In this document: piece by piece, positions 24,801-35,667 of the stretch
Position numbering within the stretch: position 1 is the stretch's first letter
How the letters are laid out: the number at the start of each line of letters is the position of its first letter
NCBI RefSeq assembly: GCF_020740795.1
Contig: NC_067282.1
Location: 151,018,858 to 151,082,857 of the forward strand
Length of the DNA: 64,000 nucleotides
Source of the DNA: Apus apus
Taxonomy: Eukaryota > Chordata > Aves > Apodiformes > Apodidae
Direction of reading: 5' to 3'
Made by a program: the position numbers and the translations under genes
The notes under the pieces: generated by a model
What the model was told of the DNA's origin: nothing
The model's database searches: none
What the model saw: the letters and a program-made list of their open reading frames with translations, nothing else

Positions 24801-27800
24801 AGTTGTAATTTTCTAAGCCATGCCTTCCCTTTTGGGATTTGCTTTTCTTTTTTCCCTGTTGCATGACAAACTTTAATTTCACTCGCTGATAGTGTTACTT
24901 CCTCTTATTTTATGAAAACAGAATGCATCAAGATGAAAAAGACATGCTTTTGGGTTCAGTATTATACAGAAACATTAATGTCACAATTAATAAGATAACC
25001 AGAAAATTACAATTCTGTTCCTACAAGCTTAACAGGTTTAAGAGTTATTTTTGGCCCAATGAAAAGAGAAAGCCAAGTTGAAATTTCAATAACATCTGTT
25101 TTCAGAATGAAAAAGCTTGTATTTTCAATTAATTGGTTTCACCATGGCTAAAAATGGCACAAAAACATTGCACTTGAGATACAGTTTCAAGCTCAGTAAG
25201 ATACATTTACATCAGAATATGTTATTTCATAACAGAAAACAAAGTTTGACAAAACTTCAAAAACTTTCCTACTGTGTCTTCCTGCCTTCAATTATTTTAC
25301 CAGCTCAGGTGTTACAGCTCCTGCATCAGTAAGGCCACACTGAGCTAGTTACAAGCTCCAGGGGTCTTCTGCTTAAGCCAGGATGCAAATCTTTCAGCTG
25401 TAATCATAAGTCTTGAAGGGATTCCCCCTTCACTTCTTTGGGCTACTGTAATGCTGTCTTTAAGGAAATCATCCTGATGTGTATTTCTCTTGTTCTTTTC
25501 AGGTGTTTCGCCTTTGGATCTACCATCAAAGAAGAAGAAAAAAGCAGTTTCTAGCCCATCCTCAGCTGATACAACCATGGATTTACTGAAGAATGTCACT
25601 TCACCCTTGGCCACAAGCTCAAAGTCTTCAAAGAAGACCTCTGAAAAATCATCTTATTCTTCCTCTGGCCATTCTGAAAGCAAAAAGGAGCACCACAAGA
25701 AGAAGCTGAGTGGGAGCAGTGGGGAGCACTCAGTGGATGATGGCAGCTTCCACAAATCTAAAAAAATGAAACCTCTCTACGTGAACACAGAGACACTTAC
25801 GCTTCGTGAACCTGATGGTTTGAAGATGAAGCTCATCCTTTCACCAAAAGAGAAAAGCAGTGCAGCAGATGATGATTCTTTCTCCTACTCTTCAGCACCA
25901 GCAGGTGCTAAGAAATCTTCAAAGAAATCATCTCGAGATGAGCAAGGCTCATTGCTGCTGGGTCATGAAATGCAGAACTTCCTGAAGTCATCTCGGAAGA
26001 AGCACAAACCACCTCCAGACCCACATCCACCTTCTGAGAATTTTGGTGCTGACACCTCCCTTTTTTCAGAGGGCCATGGGAGTGAGTATGAGATTTCTGG
26101 TATGGAGGCACCTCCAGAATCTGGTTCCTCTTCTGGTGGGGAGTTGGAGGCTGGAGAGCTGGTGATAGATGACTCCTACCGGGAGATCAAGAAGAAGAAG
26201 AAGTCAAAAAAAAGTAAGAAAAAAAAAGACAAGGAGAAACACAAAGAGAAGAAGCACTCTAAGTCTAAAAAGAGTTCTGGGCATGCTCCTGTGGCAGTAG
26301 CAGAAGTAACAGTGTCACCACAACCTCCTCCCAGTACCCCCTATGGTCTTCCTCCACCTCTTCCTGCTGGATTTTACGCAGATGGTCAGGGTGAGAAGAG
26401 GAGGAAAAGGGAAGACAAGGAGAAGGACAAAACTGAGAAATGGGAAAAGGAAAAGGAAAGAGAAAAGGAAAAGGAAAGAGAAAAGGAACGAGAAAAGGAA
26501 AGGGAACGAGAAAAGGAAAAGGAAAGAGAAAAGGAAAAAGAACGAGAAAAGGAAAAGGAACGAGAAAGAGAAAAAGAGAAGGAACGAGAAAAAGAGAAGG
26601 AACGAGAAAAGGAAAGAGAAAGAGAAAGAGATAAAGTAAGGAAAAATCAGAAGCAAAATAAACATTGGGTAATGGTGAATTAGACACTATTACAAAGGCA
26701 TGTTAAATTCAAAGAAAAAAGGGTAACTAATACCAGGATCAATGGTTTCACTGAAGCACGGAAGAATGTGTTAGCCACTGTGATTTCTGTTTGTAGCAAA
26801 TGGAATATGTATCATTCTAGTTCTCTGGCACCAACAGTCTTTAGCCCGTAGACGTTCTTTGAAAAGTTTGTCCTTAATTTACTTGCTACAGGTTATGTAC
26901 CAAGCACAGCTGCATCGTTTTCTCAGGTAACCAGTTCTAGCTACTGCCAGGTAGACTTTTGGACTAGTGATCTAGTCCATCATCACAGTTCCTGTAAAAA
27001 GGAATCGAGCTCTAACCTGAAAAGTGAAGGCATTTACCCATTTACTCCAGTATTCCAATTAAATTCTAATTCGTATAGACTGCCACATTCGCAGTGTTGC
27101 CCTGTATTTATAAATTCAGTTTTCCATGTTTGGTGCATAAAAATAAGAGAAATGGTAGCTACCATATGGATGAGTTTCCAGGTGATATAACTGTGATTGT
27201 GTAACTACATATAAATGGGGAAACAGTTTTTGTATGTTCAGACAGACAAGAGTTGTTTCATGTCAGGAAATGGGCAGGTATAGCCCAAATTTGTTGAACC
27301 ATTATTCTGTTCTATTAGGTAAGTCTTCTCTGATCATAGCTCAGCAGCTGCTTATGCCTCTGCTGTCAGTGTACTTACACTGTCTGTTTTCCTGCCAATT
27401 TCCTGCCAAGTGTTTGGTAAAGATGCAAGAAATAGAACAAAACATTATGTTGAGGACCGAATTGTTTTGACACATCTATGATAGGTACTGTGAATAGTAT
27501 GACAGATATATTTTTTTATTATTTTAAGTTTTAAAACAGATGCATGAACAGAGTTGTATGTTGATCCTGGATTTAGAACAGCAGGTTGTGGTAATTTATG
27601 AATAAAATGCATTTTAGAGTTGTAGCAAGATAAACCTTGTACTAGGACTGGTTCTGGCTGGTTTCTGTGCTTTCATAAACACTACATTCAGCCAGAACAT
27701 GTAAAACACTGCTTTTTTAGTTTTCTGGTTTAAGCACTACATCTTTTTTTAAGACTTCAATACATGCCAAATTCTTACTGCATTTCAGTAGGTCTCATTA

Positions 27801-30800
27801 TAATTGCCAATCATTGTTTCCTTTTTGTCTTCTGACTAGCCAAAGAAGAAAAACATGTCTGCCTATCAAGTGTTCTGTAAGGAATATCGTACAACTATTG
27901 TGTCTGAGCACCCTGGAATAGGTGAGAGAATCTCCTCTTCTCGTGATTGTGCCCCAGGCAGATTAATTAGCAGAATGTATCATCTCTCTTTCATACCAAC
28001 CTCTTAATTTTGAGCGGAGGCAAATAATCTGCCAATTTTCTTTCAATAAGAGCTGGGAAAAAGGACAGGAGTGGATTGCAGTATTTGATTTCATTGCATT
28101 TTAACCAAGCTGTGAATCTGGATAAAGACATTGCAAGCAAGCTCTTTGTTAAAGAGTTATCTTAAATGTGTCACTTTCCTGTATATACACATATGACTTT
28201 ATATTCCCAGTATCAGCTGCCTTTTTTCATTTTGAAGAGTAATGGGAATGGATGGGTCAGTACATTTTGTATGTTCTCTCCATGATTTGATTATTTCATT
28301 TGTTTTAAACATTTTTCTTCTTTCCTTCTGCCAGATTTTGGAGAGCTAAGTAAAAAACTCGCAGAAGTGTGGAAGCAGCTACCTGAGAAGGATAAACTGG
28401 TGAGTGTGTGTGAGATACTTTTGTAAAATTATTTCTGCAAACTCAGGACTTAGGTCAGAACATGCTGGCAGCATTGCCACCATACCTTGAAAAATGTCCC
28501 CGAAGTATGTAAAGATGGAAATTACTGAAACCTTGCCCTTGTGATCATAAAAGCATCCATTTTATTCTCATGGTGTTGCTTCACCAGTTAGCTACCTAAC
28601 ATCATTCTGCCTCCAGGCCCTGGCATCAGATAATGGAATTACCTAATGTTATTAATCTCTCTTTTTATACCATGGTAACCGCAGATCTGGAAACAGAAAG
28701 CTCAGTATCTCCAACACAAGCAGAATAAAGCAGAGGCCACCACTGTGAAGAGAAAGGCATCATCTTCAGATGGTGCACCAAAAATAAAAGGTAATTGTTA
28801 CATTTTATTGGCCCTGGTTTTCTTTCATGGACATGGAAGATAGTGTTACCTGTGGAATAAGGAGCAAAGGTCCTTCCCTGCTTCGCTCCCCTACCTGCAT
28901 ACTCACATCTTGACATTTAACTCATCATATTACTCAAAAACAATGTTTCTGTGAGAGTGACATCAGCATTTTTAAAAAAGATTTCTTTGTCTAATTTGAG
29001 GATGGCATGGTTTTTAGCAGTTTAAGGGTTGAAATGTGATATAAGAACAGGCAGCAGAGAAGTTCTAGTGGAATTAGTTTGCTGCTATAGTAAAACATTG
29101 TTCTGGCTTGGCATCTCTGCTTATCAGATCTCCCAAACCAGATGTCCCAGACTGCATTCAGCTGAGGTGGATGTGTTATACATGTAGAAGGAAGGTCCTG
29201 ACGCCAAAGACCACAGGACCAGGACCAGGTCCAGAGAACTATTTATTAAGTATCTCATGCCTTTGAGATTTGAACTTTACTACGTAAATAGGCTTGTAAG
29301 TAAAAGGATGAAAGAATATGGACTTTTAATGTATGTGTTTCCAGCTTCCCCAACAGGAGTGGTTTCCCCTCATAAGAAATCCCCCACCAGCACCGTGGTG
29401 GTGTCTTCCTCACCAACCAAAGTCCCTGATACGGATCCTATTGATGTAGCCGCACACTTACAGTTGCTGGGTGAATCTCTCAGCCTCATTGGACACAGAC
29501 TGCAGGAAACAGAGGTGAGTCTGTAACAAGCAATGTCACAGTGATGTCATGTAATCTACACACAGGATTGGGGAGGGTTATTATTTTATTTTATTTTATT
29601 TTATTTTATTTTATTTTATTTTATTTTATTTTATTTTATTTTATTTTATTTTATTTATATGTTTAGCCAATGCTTTCCTGTTAGGAAAAGAAATCAGAGA
29701 TGGTGTGTCATGTTTCTTTAATGCATTGCTATTTATTTTCAGTGAAATAAAAAGCCTTGTTTCTCAGTGTAGGTAGGTGTCAAGTGTAGTAGGTGTCAAG
29801 GACAGGTCCTTTGCAGCTCTAGGTCCTGGAAGACAATTCTTAGTTCAACAAACTCTTCAGTGTTCTATTCCTGTATGTTCATCTTGGATCTGATACTTCT
29901 TTGCTATCTTTGCCAATGTCTGGTTCAGTTGCTGTTACTATCTGAAACCTTAGAAAACCATCAGAGAAGGCTTTTACCAGGGTGGCTTTTGCCTGTCCTG
30001 TCGTTTTCTGGCAGTATCATATTGTCAGTACTTCGGGCAGGGGCTACTATTGTTTCAGCTTGCCAGGTAATGTAGAAGAGGTCATATTTTAGAATCATAG
30101 GATCACTTAGGTCATCAAGTCCAACTGTTAACTAACACTGCCAAGTCCACCACTAAACCATGTCCCTAAGCATCACAATGACTGTTTAAACCATTTTAAT
30201 CGTTTCCTACTGTTAGATAATAGTGATTATGTACATGCACATAAAAACACACACATACACTTTCAGAACTCAGCCTAGCCTGTAAGGAGAATACATATTT
30301 GGATCCAATAATATCATCGAATGTTACGGCTAATGTGATCATCTCATCCCACTGTTTTATAAGCGGTAAAATAAACGTTCTTGCATTTTGTTTCTGAGGT
30401 AACCAAATTAGGTTATTCTTCAGAAGAACAGCCAGAGTACTCTCCCCCTCAACAGAAAGACATATAAATTCCCTCTCCTGAAAGTCTATCAATGACTAAA
30501 GCATTTGTTAGACTTAGCAATTCTTTAGACTTCAATAATAAAAACACCTGTTGTCTTTAGGACTCATTACGTTAAAACAAAACAGATGGTAGAAAATGGC
30601 GAAGAAATACATTAGAAAAAAATGTGGAATTGAGTGTTTTATGCAAGTGACAGCTTTCTGACCTTTTTTGTTGTTGCCTATGGAGTTATTAAACTTTTCA
30701 GCCAGCAGTCTGTCTGTGAAGCACCTGGCATAGTTTTGTTACTGTGTAAATCATGAAAGTGGGCTAGAAGAGCTCAGGAGTGAAGATACTGTATCTGCAT

Positions 30801-32973
30801 GACAATCAGTACAGTGGTGAAAGAACCCTAATTTCCACTAATCATTCCTATCCATTCTTTTCTTTCCTTAATTCCAGGGAATGGTGGCTGTTTCAGGAAG
30901 TTTGTCAGTGCTTCTGGATTCAATCATCTGTGCTTTGGGCCCATTAGCCTGTCTGACCACGCAACTACCTGAGTTGAATGGCTGCCCTAAGCACGTTTTG
31001 GTGAGTTCCTTATTCTTTCCATTCTAGCACGGTTAATTTCAGTAGAGTCCAGCTATTTTTTGATGAATCAGTCTTATAATGTGAATATAATTCCAGTGCA
31101 ATAAGAAAATTTTCTTGTTCATACACTTTTATAGAGGAATATTTCTTGAAATTAAGTTGGTACTGTTGTATGGTTCTCTGCAACTCTCTTTCTCCCACTG
31201 TCAACTGACCTAATATTTGTAGCATTGATTGCAGTGTATGTGTAGATCTTGTTTTAGTGACTGAATCAGTCCATCTGAATTCAATAAAAGTGTCCATAAA
31301 CAGTATTTTTTCAAGTTCTAATTGTCTGTAAAACTAAAAGCACATTCCAGCTGCTCTGTGTCACACAATCTGTTCTTCCTTTAGTAGCATAAAAAATAAC
31401 TTGTGGTCTCAGGATTCCTAATGTGATCCTGATCCCTCAGGATTCTTGGGGCCTTTTACATGAGGCTCTAACCTTGACCAAAGAAATAAAGGTAGTCTTT
31501 GTTTTAAAGGAACTGCATCAACTACAGGTTCTTTTCCACTTTACACTTAATATTGAGCCCCGATTCAGCAACAGTTTGTGGCATGTAGTAGCATGATGTA
31601 GACATAAATTAGCATGGCAGCAGCATAAAAGGAATCAGGAGTCATACATCCAACAGGAGACATTCATAAACCAGAGGAGAGGAACAGAGATGAAAAAATA
31701 AATATATAGTCTGAAAAAGTTAGGAGATTAATGAAAAATCTGGCAGAGAGAACAACAAAAATGGGATATGAATTGGCATGTTACAATCTGGCAGCCCAAA
31801 CATTGATTCATTCTGAAAAAGGAGTATTAACAACAGCAGCAAAGTTGACAGCTTAGGGTGTGAGCTCGCACAAGCTGGCTCTCTGCACAAAAGCTGAGTC
31901 TGTGGGATGTTCCCATCCTAAGCCGTGGAAAAACATCCTATGCTTTTTTCCTTCTTGCTCGCCAAGTGCCTTCAGAGCAATGACACCACGTGACTAGTGG
32001 TATATTGGAAACTTGATCAACTTATTGTTTACAGGGAGCAGTGGAGCTTGGGGTGGATTAAAGCACTTACCTGTCACTTCTGAAAAATGGTATTCAGATT
32101 TGATAATGAATAAATAATTCTGATTTTTACTATCAGATCCATAACAACAGGGGTGTTTTCAGTCATGGGTGAAATTGTCAGTGGCCGTGTTGCATGCAGA
32201 GTGCAATCTATCATTTCAGTCAGTAGGTGGCATTGTTAAATTCTTGATTCACAACTGGTGCTCCAATCTCTTGGGCAATTAAAAGGTGGTATTCGTAAGG
32301 CCTTCTTCAGCTATCCAGCCACAAGCTTGGGTTTACTGACATACTGCATTTGAAGAACATACAGATAATGTACTGCTGGGTCTTGTTTTCTGATGTGCAC
32401 AAGCAGGATTCTTATTCTCAGAACTCTGATGGAATTTGCAAGGAAAACAGTAGGACACTTACTTTTTCCCATCTGACACCTTATTAGTGGGCATGGTTGA
32501 GGGTCTTTCTCTTTACTTTTACACTACAGAATCTCATTAAGGACTTTGGAGTGCAAAGTCAAGTTTGGTTTGTTTGGGATTTTTTTAATATGCTACAACT
32601 TTGATTACTTTGCTCAAGGCCTTCATCACTTGTCTTTTCCATGGCTGATGGGATATGTTTGATGTGATTTCTTTCAAATTCGGAGATAGAGTATTGGCTC
32701 ATAAGGAGGAGGTCACTTGAAAATATTCATTGTTTCCAGGTGCTTACAAATACTGAGGCTACCTTTATGTTTAGTGAACTTACATTTCCAAAAATATGAA
32801 AATAAGCCTAGCAGTGGGGGTGTCTCATATGGTAACGTGTAAGACAAGTGAACATGCCTAGTTGTGATACTTTTTAAGGATTTTGAGTCATTACTTGACA
32901 CTAAAAGATACTGAATTTATTTTCCCAGTCAAACACACTAGACAACATCGCCTACATCATGCCTGGACTTTGA
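21782..32973 (+). CDS. HMGXB4: HMGXB4, HMG-box containing 4 (whole coding span, 10 coding exons)
   Basis: Coding exons are 21782-21815, 22413-22561, 24464-24539, 25503-26635, 27840-27921, 28335-28399, 28685-28790, 29345-29514, 30878-31000 and 32929-32973. They total 1,983 nt and join in frame to a 660-residue nuclear protein. It starts MAYDD and ends YIMPGL, as in mammalian HMGXB4 (HMG2L1). The order is an acidic/basic N-terminus, Ser/Lys-rich regions, an '[16 protein letters not shown]' block, '[20 protein letters not shown]', an extended Glu-Lys/Arg repeat (about 380-464), the HMG box (about 466-530), and a conserved C-terminus. The family has been reported in NURF chromatin-remodelling preparations, as an NLK/Wnt regulator, and as a cofactor of Sleeping Beauty transposase. 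The protein is about 60 residues longer than the human one (about 600), owing to the charged repeat. Confidence 0.95.
22413..22561 (+). CDS. HMGXB4: HMGXB4 exon 3
   Basis: Encodes the conserved '[20 protein letters not shown]' segment. The family alignment continues through [10 protein letters not shown] to a weak donor, gtctaa, at 22,562. A competing donor, CAG|gtcagg, at 22,532 would remove exactly ten codons and keep the frame. Confidence 0.85.
22826..23036 (+). repeat. Diverged minisatellite, unit about 45-53 bp
   Basis: The motif AAAGTGATGTTAAACAAATGC and variants recurs with 'gtaaagttaaac' at 22,831, then at 22,881, 22,926, 22,976 and a partial copy at 23,026. Each is followed by an A/T-rich spacer containing CAAAA or AAAACAT words. 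This makes five diverged copies inside HMGXB4 intron 3. Confidence 0.7.
23389..23412 (+). repeat. A24 homopolymer
   Basis: Run of 24 A after ACACACGC within HMGXB4 intron 3. Confidence 0.85.
24464..24539 (+). CDS. HMGXB4: HMGXB4 exon 4
   Basis: Acceptor cttctag, donor gtaagg. Encodes [20 protein letters not shown] followed by EFCYR. The cluster KKKRK is a likely monopartite nuclear localisation signal. Confidence 0.93.
25503..26635 (+). CDS. HMGXB4: HMGXB4 exon 5, large exon with charged repeat
   Basis: This 1,133-nt exon (residues 87-464) holds over half the protein. It contains Ser/Lys-rich low-complexity sequence, the conserved block '[20 protein letters not shown]', and '[20 protein letters not shown]' with a lysine cluster. 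It ends in about 75 residues of Glu alternating with Lys or Arg. The central part probably corresponds to Pfam DUF4171. It ends at AAA|gtaagg in phase 0. The frame stays open past the donor to a TAG at 26,681, so intron retention or intronic polyadenylation would give a protein without the HMG box. Confidence 0.95.
26396..26640 (+). repeat. HMGXB4: Coding purine tract, GAAAGAGAAAAG-type units
   Basis: About 245 bp are almost all purine on the + strand, built of GAA/GAG alternating with AAA, AAG, AGA or CGA codons. The few pyrimidines are mainly the C of CGA arginine codons and scattered bases near the start. It is both a microsatellite-like DNA repeat and a Glu-Lys/Arg protein repeat. Confidence 0.9.
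26657..26662 (+). terminator. HMGXB4: Candidate intronic poly(A) hexamer
   Basis: AATAAA occurs 22 bases after the exon 5 donor. The extended reading frame from exon 5 stops at 26,683, about where cleavage would be expected. Use of this site is not shown by sequence alone. Confidence 0.3.
27840..27921 (+). CDS. HMGXB4: HMGXB4 exon 6, HMG box N-terminal half
   Basis: Acceptor ctgactag, donor gtgaga. Encodes [20 protein letters not shown] and VSEHPGI, which is the basic entry and helix 1 of the HMG box. Confidence 0.95.
28335..28399 (+). CDS. HMGXB4: HMGXB4 exon 7, HMG box core
   Basis: Encodes [20 protein letters not shown] and KL. This is helix 2, with the hallmark tryptophan at about residue 504. 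Acceptor ctgccag, donor gtgagt. Confidence 0.95.
28685..28790 (+). CDS. HMGXB4: HMGXB4 exon 8, HMG box C-terminal helix
   Basis: Encodes [20 protein letters not shown] followed by a basic linker, completing HMG helix 3. Acceptor accgcag, donor gtaatt. Confidence 0.95.
29345..29514 (+). CDS. HMGXB4: HMGXB4 exon 9
   Basis: A Pro/Ser/Thr-rich linker, then the strongly conserved segment [20 protein letters not shown]. The donor gtgagt at 29,515 is 66 bp upstream of a TTTTA pentanucleotide repeat. Confidence 0.95.
29581..29656 (+). repeat. (TTTTA)n pentanucleotide repeat, about 15 units
   Basis: About 76 bp of uninterrupted TTATT/TTTTA units in HMGXB4 intron 9. Purity suggests recent or continuing length change. 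Confidence 0.95.
30091..30176 (-). mobile_element. CR1 LINE tail fragment
   Basis: The + strand starts AGAATCATAGGATCA, the reverse of the CR1 tail, and continues 'tcatcaagtccaactgttaa' and 'ccaagtccaccactaaacca'. This is typical of one CR1 subfamily read antisense. It lies in HMGXB4 intron 9. Confidence 0.88.
30878..31000 (+). CDS. HMGXB4: HMGXB4 exon 10
   Basis: Encodes [20 protein letters not shown] and continues to NGCPKHVL. This is the hydrophobic conserved C-terminal region of unknown function. Acceptor attccag, donor gtgagt. Confidence 0.95.
32929..32973 (+). CDS. HMGXB4: HMGXB4 exon 11, C-terminus and stop
   Basis: Encodes [14 protein letters not shown] followed by TGA at 32,971. 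The C-terminal residues match mammalian HMGXB4 exactly as I remember them. The exon continues into a long 3' UTR. Confidence 0.95.
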   Translation, partial: SNTLDNIAYIMPGL

Positions 32974-33312
32974 TGGGAAAGGATCCTGGGATGTACTCAA
33001 CCTCCGCATAACTGACTTGTGTACTACACCGGCACTCCCAAAGGGCTCCGCGTGTAGGGTTTTAAACTTTTATATCTGTATACACATAGGATTGTAACTA
33101 TTTGACTTCTCTTTTGTGACAAGTTGTGAAATTAAGCTGAGAAAACCCTTTTGTGTTAATGGGTGACATGTCCTCCAATCTGAAAGTATGAAGAATTCAG
33201 AAAGCTTTTGAGATACTCGCCTTAAATTCACGTCCATTAGTGGGGGAAGCAGCCAGAGAATGGACTTCTCAAAATACAGAAAAAATGCCACCATGTGAGG
33301 GGTCATTGAAAC

Positions 33313-33460
33313 AGGCGATCCAGAGAGGTTATTGACTCTGCATCCTTGATGATATTAAAAAACTTAATGAGCAGCCTGCTCTAATTGGACTTCTCTAAAC
33401 ACGGGAATGGACCAGATGACCTCCTGATAGCCCTTCCAACCTAAAGTATTCTGATATTCT
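33313..33460 (+). mobile_element. CR1 LINE fragment inside the HMGXB4 3' UTR
   Basis: Diverged CR1 3' blocks occur in order: 'gatccagagaggttattgac', 'ctctaaacacgggaatggac', and 'cccttccaacctaaagtatt' with a short tail. It has the same orientation as the gene. Confidence 0.75.
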
Positions 33461-34619
33461 CTGGGCAGGTATAGATTATAATATATTTTGGATCGAGGAA
33501 TATACCTGAACTCTCCACTAGCCCTATTTCTAACTGTCTTTCAGTTTAAAATCTACTGCTTGAGGGGAAAGCTGGATAGATATAAAGGTCATTGCTTCTT
33601 GGTCACTTCTTCCAAACCCCTCATCTTCAGTAATAACTTTCAGTAATAACTGAAAGTTGTCAGCATCAGCTGGCTGCTCTGGTAGCTGGAATTTGAAGTA
33701 AGGTGGAAGAGAACAACGTAATTAATCTTTCCTTCTGGACTTGCACCCAAATCCTCATTAGCATGATATATCAACCACCGCATTGGCTTGAGAGAATGAA
33801 CCTCCGGCTGATTTTTCCAGGGTGTGGTCAGCCTGCTTTGTTGGAGATGAATGTGGAAGCAGATGGGAAAGACTTGGACTGGTTCTGCCCATCTTGCATC
33901 TGTTTTGTGAAAAAACAGCCTTGGTTTCCAAGATGGCTGATCCCCCACCTTTTCCACCAGCAGTATTGAAAGAGCCATGGTGCTGCTGGGAGGGCAGTGC
34001 CTAATGACCAGTTTGAAGCAGTTGCAGCTCAGCAAGGCTCATGTGGATTGATTGGACTGATTCCCCTTCCTTCCAGCCGCATACGTGGTGGTTGGTTTGC
34101 TGCTCCTCTAGAAGAGGAGCAGCAGGAGAGTATGTGACTCTCATATAGGCTTTTGTGTATCTGTATGTACGTGTATGTGGTGTTCATATCATGTGTATTT
34201 AACTCTTACTGATATCTGTAACAGATTTTAATTTATCCTGTATATTTCTCTCTTGTGTGTATATATATATACATAATTTAAAAGCAAAAAATCCCTCCCT
34301 CCACCAACAGTGTGTGGAAAATCTGAATCAAGTTTGCTTCACCCCACTTCCTGCAGGAATCAGCTCTGTAGTAAGCATTGGCATTGTATGGGAAAACATC
34401 AGGAAGATTTTAAGAATTGGTAGAAACAGGCTACCTTGTGAAAGGAGGTAATAACAACTGAAATATAATTTGACTGTAGCCTTTCCAGCCTTACAACAGA
34501 AAAGTTTTTAAATTCCAGAAGAGCACTTCCTCACTTCAAGCTTGAAGTCTAGCTTCTGTTTTTCAGGGCAATTGAAAGTGAGCTGTCCCTCAGGGCAGCT
34601 GAGCCCCAAATTACATTTA

Positions 34620-34625
34620 AATAAA
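34620..34625 (+). terminator. HMGXB4: Candidate proximal poly(A) signal of HMGXB4
   Basis: AATAAA within the 3' UTR, 1.65 kb after the stop. A U/G-rich element downstream is not striking. Confidence 0.3.
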
Positions 34626-35269
34626 TCCTCAGGTGTGCAGGAGGAGTTTTGTCCCCATTCCTCTTGACCAGGTATTCCCCAGCAGTGCCTGTCCAAGGTA
34701 GTCTGTCTCTTGCAGAGTTTTTCTCAGTGCAGTGTCAGGTTTTCTCAGTGGAGGAGGCAGAAGGTTCTTAGACCACCGTACAAGTTCTCAACCCGAGCCT
34801 CAGACCAGAGCATACATGTTTTAACAACACATGACTAATCCCAGTGAGTCTGGAACTAGGAAGGGCCCAGGAGGGAGGCAGTCCCATCCAGCTTCGGATC
34901 CTGGCCCGTACTAAAGCATCTGCCATTGGGAGTGGCACAAAATCCCTGGCTCTTTCCAGCCCTTTACAGTTGAGAGCGTTGTGCTGAGGGGGTAGATCTG
35001 CTCTCTTAAGGAACAAAAGGGGATCAGCTTTAGCTTTGTCATCTGTACGATGGAAAACTCTTGAAGAGTTTGAAAAACACACGCAACCCTGGTGTATTGT
35101 ATTTTTATTTAAAATTTGTACACTTTGTATAATCTGTATCTTGTGGTATTTGGTACTAGAGGGAAAACTTTGGCAAGACTTAGCAGTTTTTATATTTTTG
35201 TTATTTCCTTGCTGTTTGATCCAGATTACATTGCAATTATACAAAGAAACTTTTTTGTACTGTACTTAC

Positions 35270-35275
35270 AATAGA
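35270..35275 (+). terminator. HMGXB4: Candidate distal poly(A) signal of HMGXB4 (AATAGA variant)
   Basis: AATAGA lies after a long U-rich stretch and is followed by a run of T. It is a rarer hexamer variant. I prefer it because the sequence before it resembles the terminal part of the vertebrate HMGXB4 3' UTR, but cleavage is not proven. Confidence 0.4.
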
Positions 35276-35667
35276 ATTTTTTTAACATTTGGCACGTTGT
35301 CCTTCATTTCTGGCGTGCGCTGTGTGTTCTGCAGGTCTTGCTACTCCTCGTGTTCAGCGTTTCTCAGCAAAACGTGTCCAAGTCTAAGCTTGTTCAACTC
35401 GCTCAGTTTGCAGGTATGCTGTGCCATCTCCAGTAGCAGAGGTCACTCCAAACATCACCCAGAAACTGCTGACCACTTTGGGGAGAGTTCTGCAGGGAGG
35501 CACCCTCTAGCACTGGAGGTACCACCAGGATTCCTCATCCCTGCTGCCTCCCCTCAGTTTGGGTGGTGGTGTTGTGGTGCAAGCAGCACACAGGGCTCAA
35601 GGCCAGCATGTGACATGGGATGTCAGGTGTTAGACTGTGATGTGTGAATTTTCTACATGTCCCCATT

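Larger units (their letters stand above)
32974..35290 (+). other. HMGXB4: HMGXB4 3' UTR (end estimated)
   Basis: No further gene lies between the stop codon and the candidate poly(A) hexamer at 35,270. The stretch includes a CR1 fragment (33,313-33,460), a perfect 10-bp stem-loop (33,635-33,658) and an AATAAA word at 34,620 that could give a shorter 3' UTR. The last 200 bases are U-rich and look like a conserved terminal UTR. Confidence 0.6.

Noticed and set aside
26265..26687. 140- and 116-codon antisense frames rich in Phe, Leu, Pro and Ser
   Set aside because: They are the reverse complement of the Glu-Lys/Arg repeat of HMGXB4 exon 5 and have no independent support.
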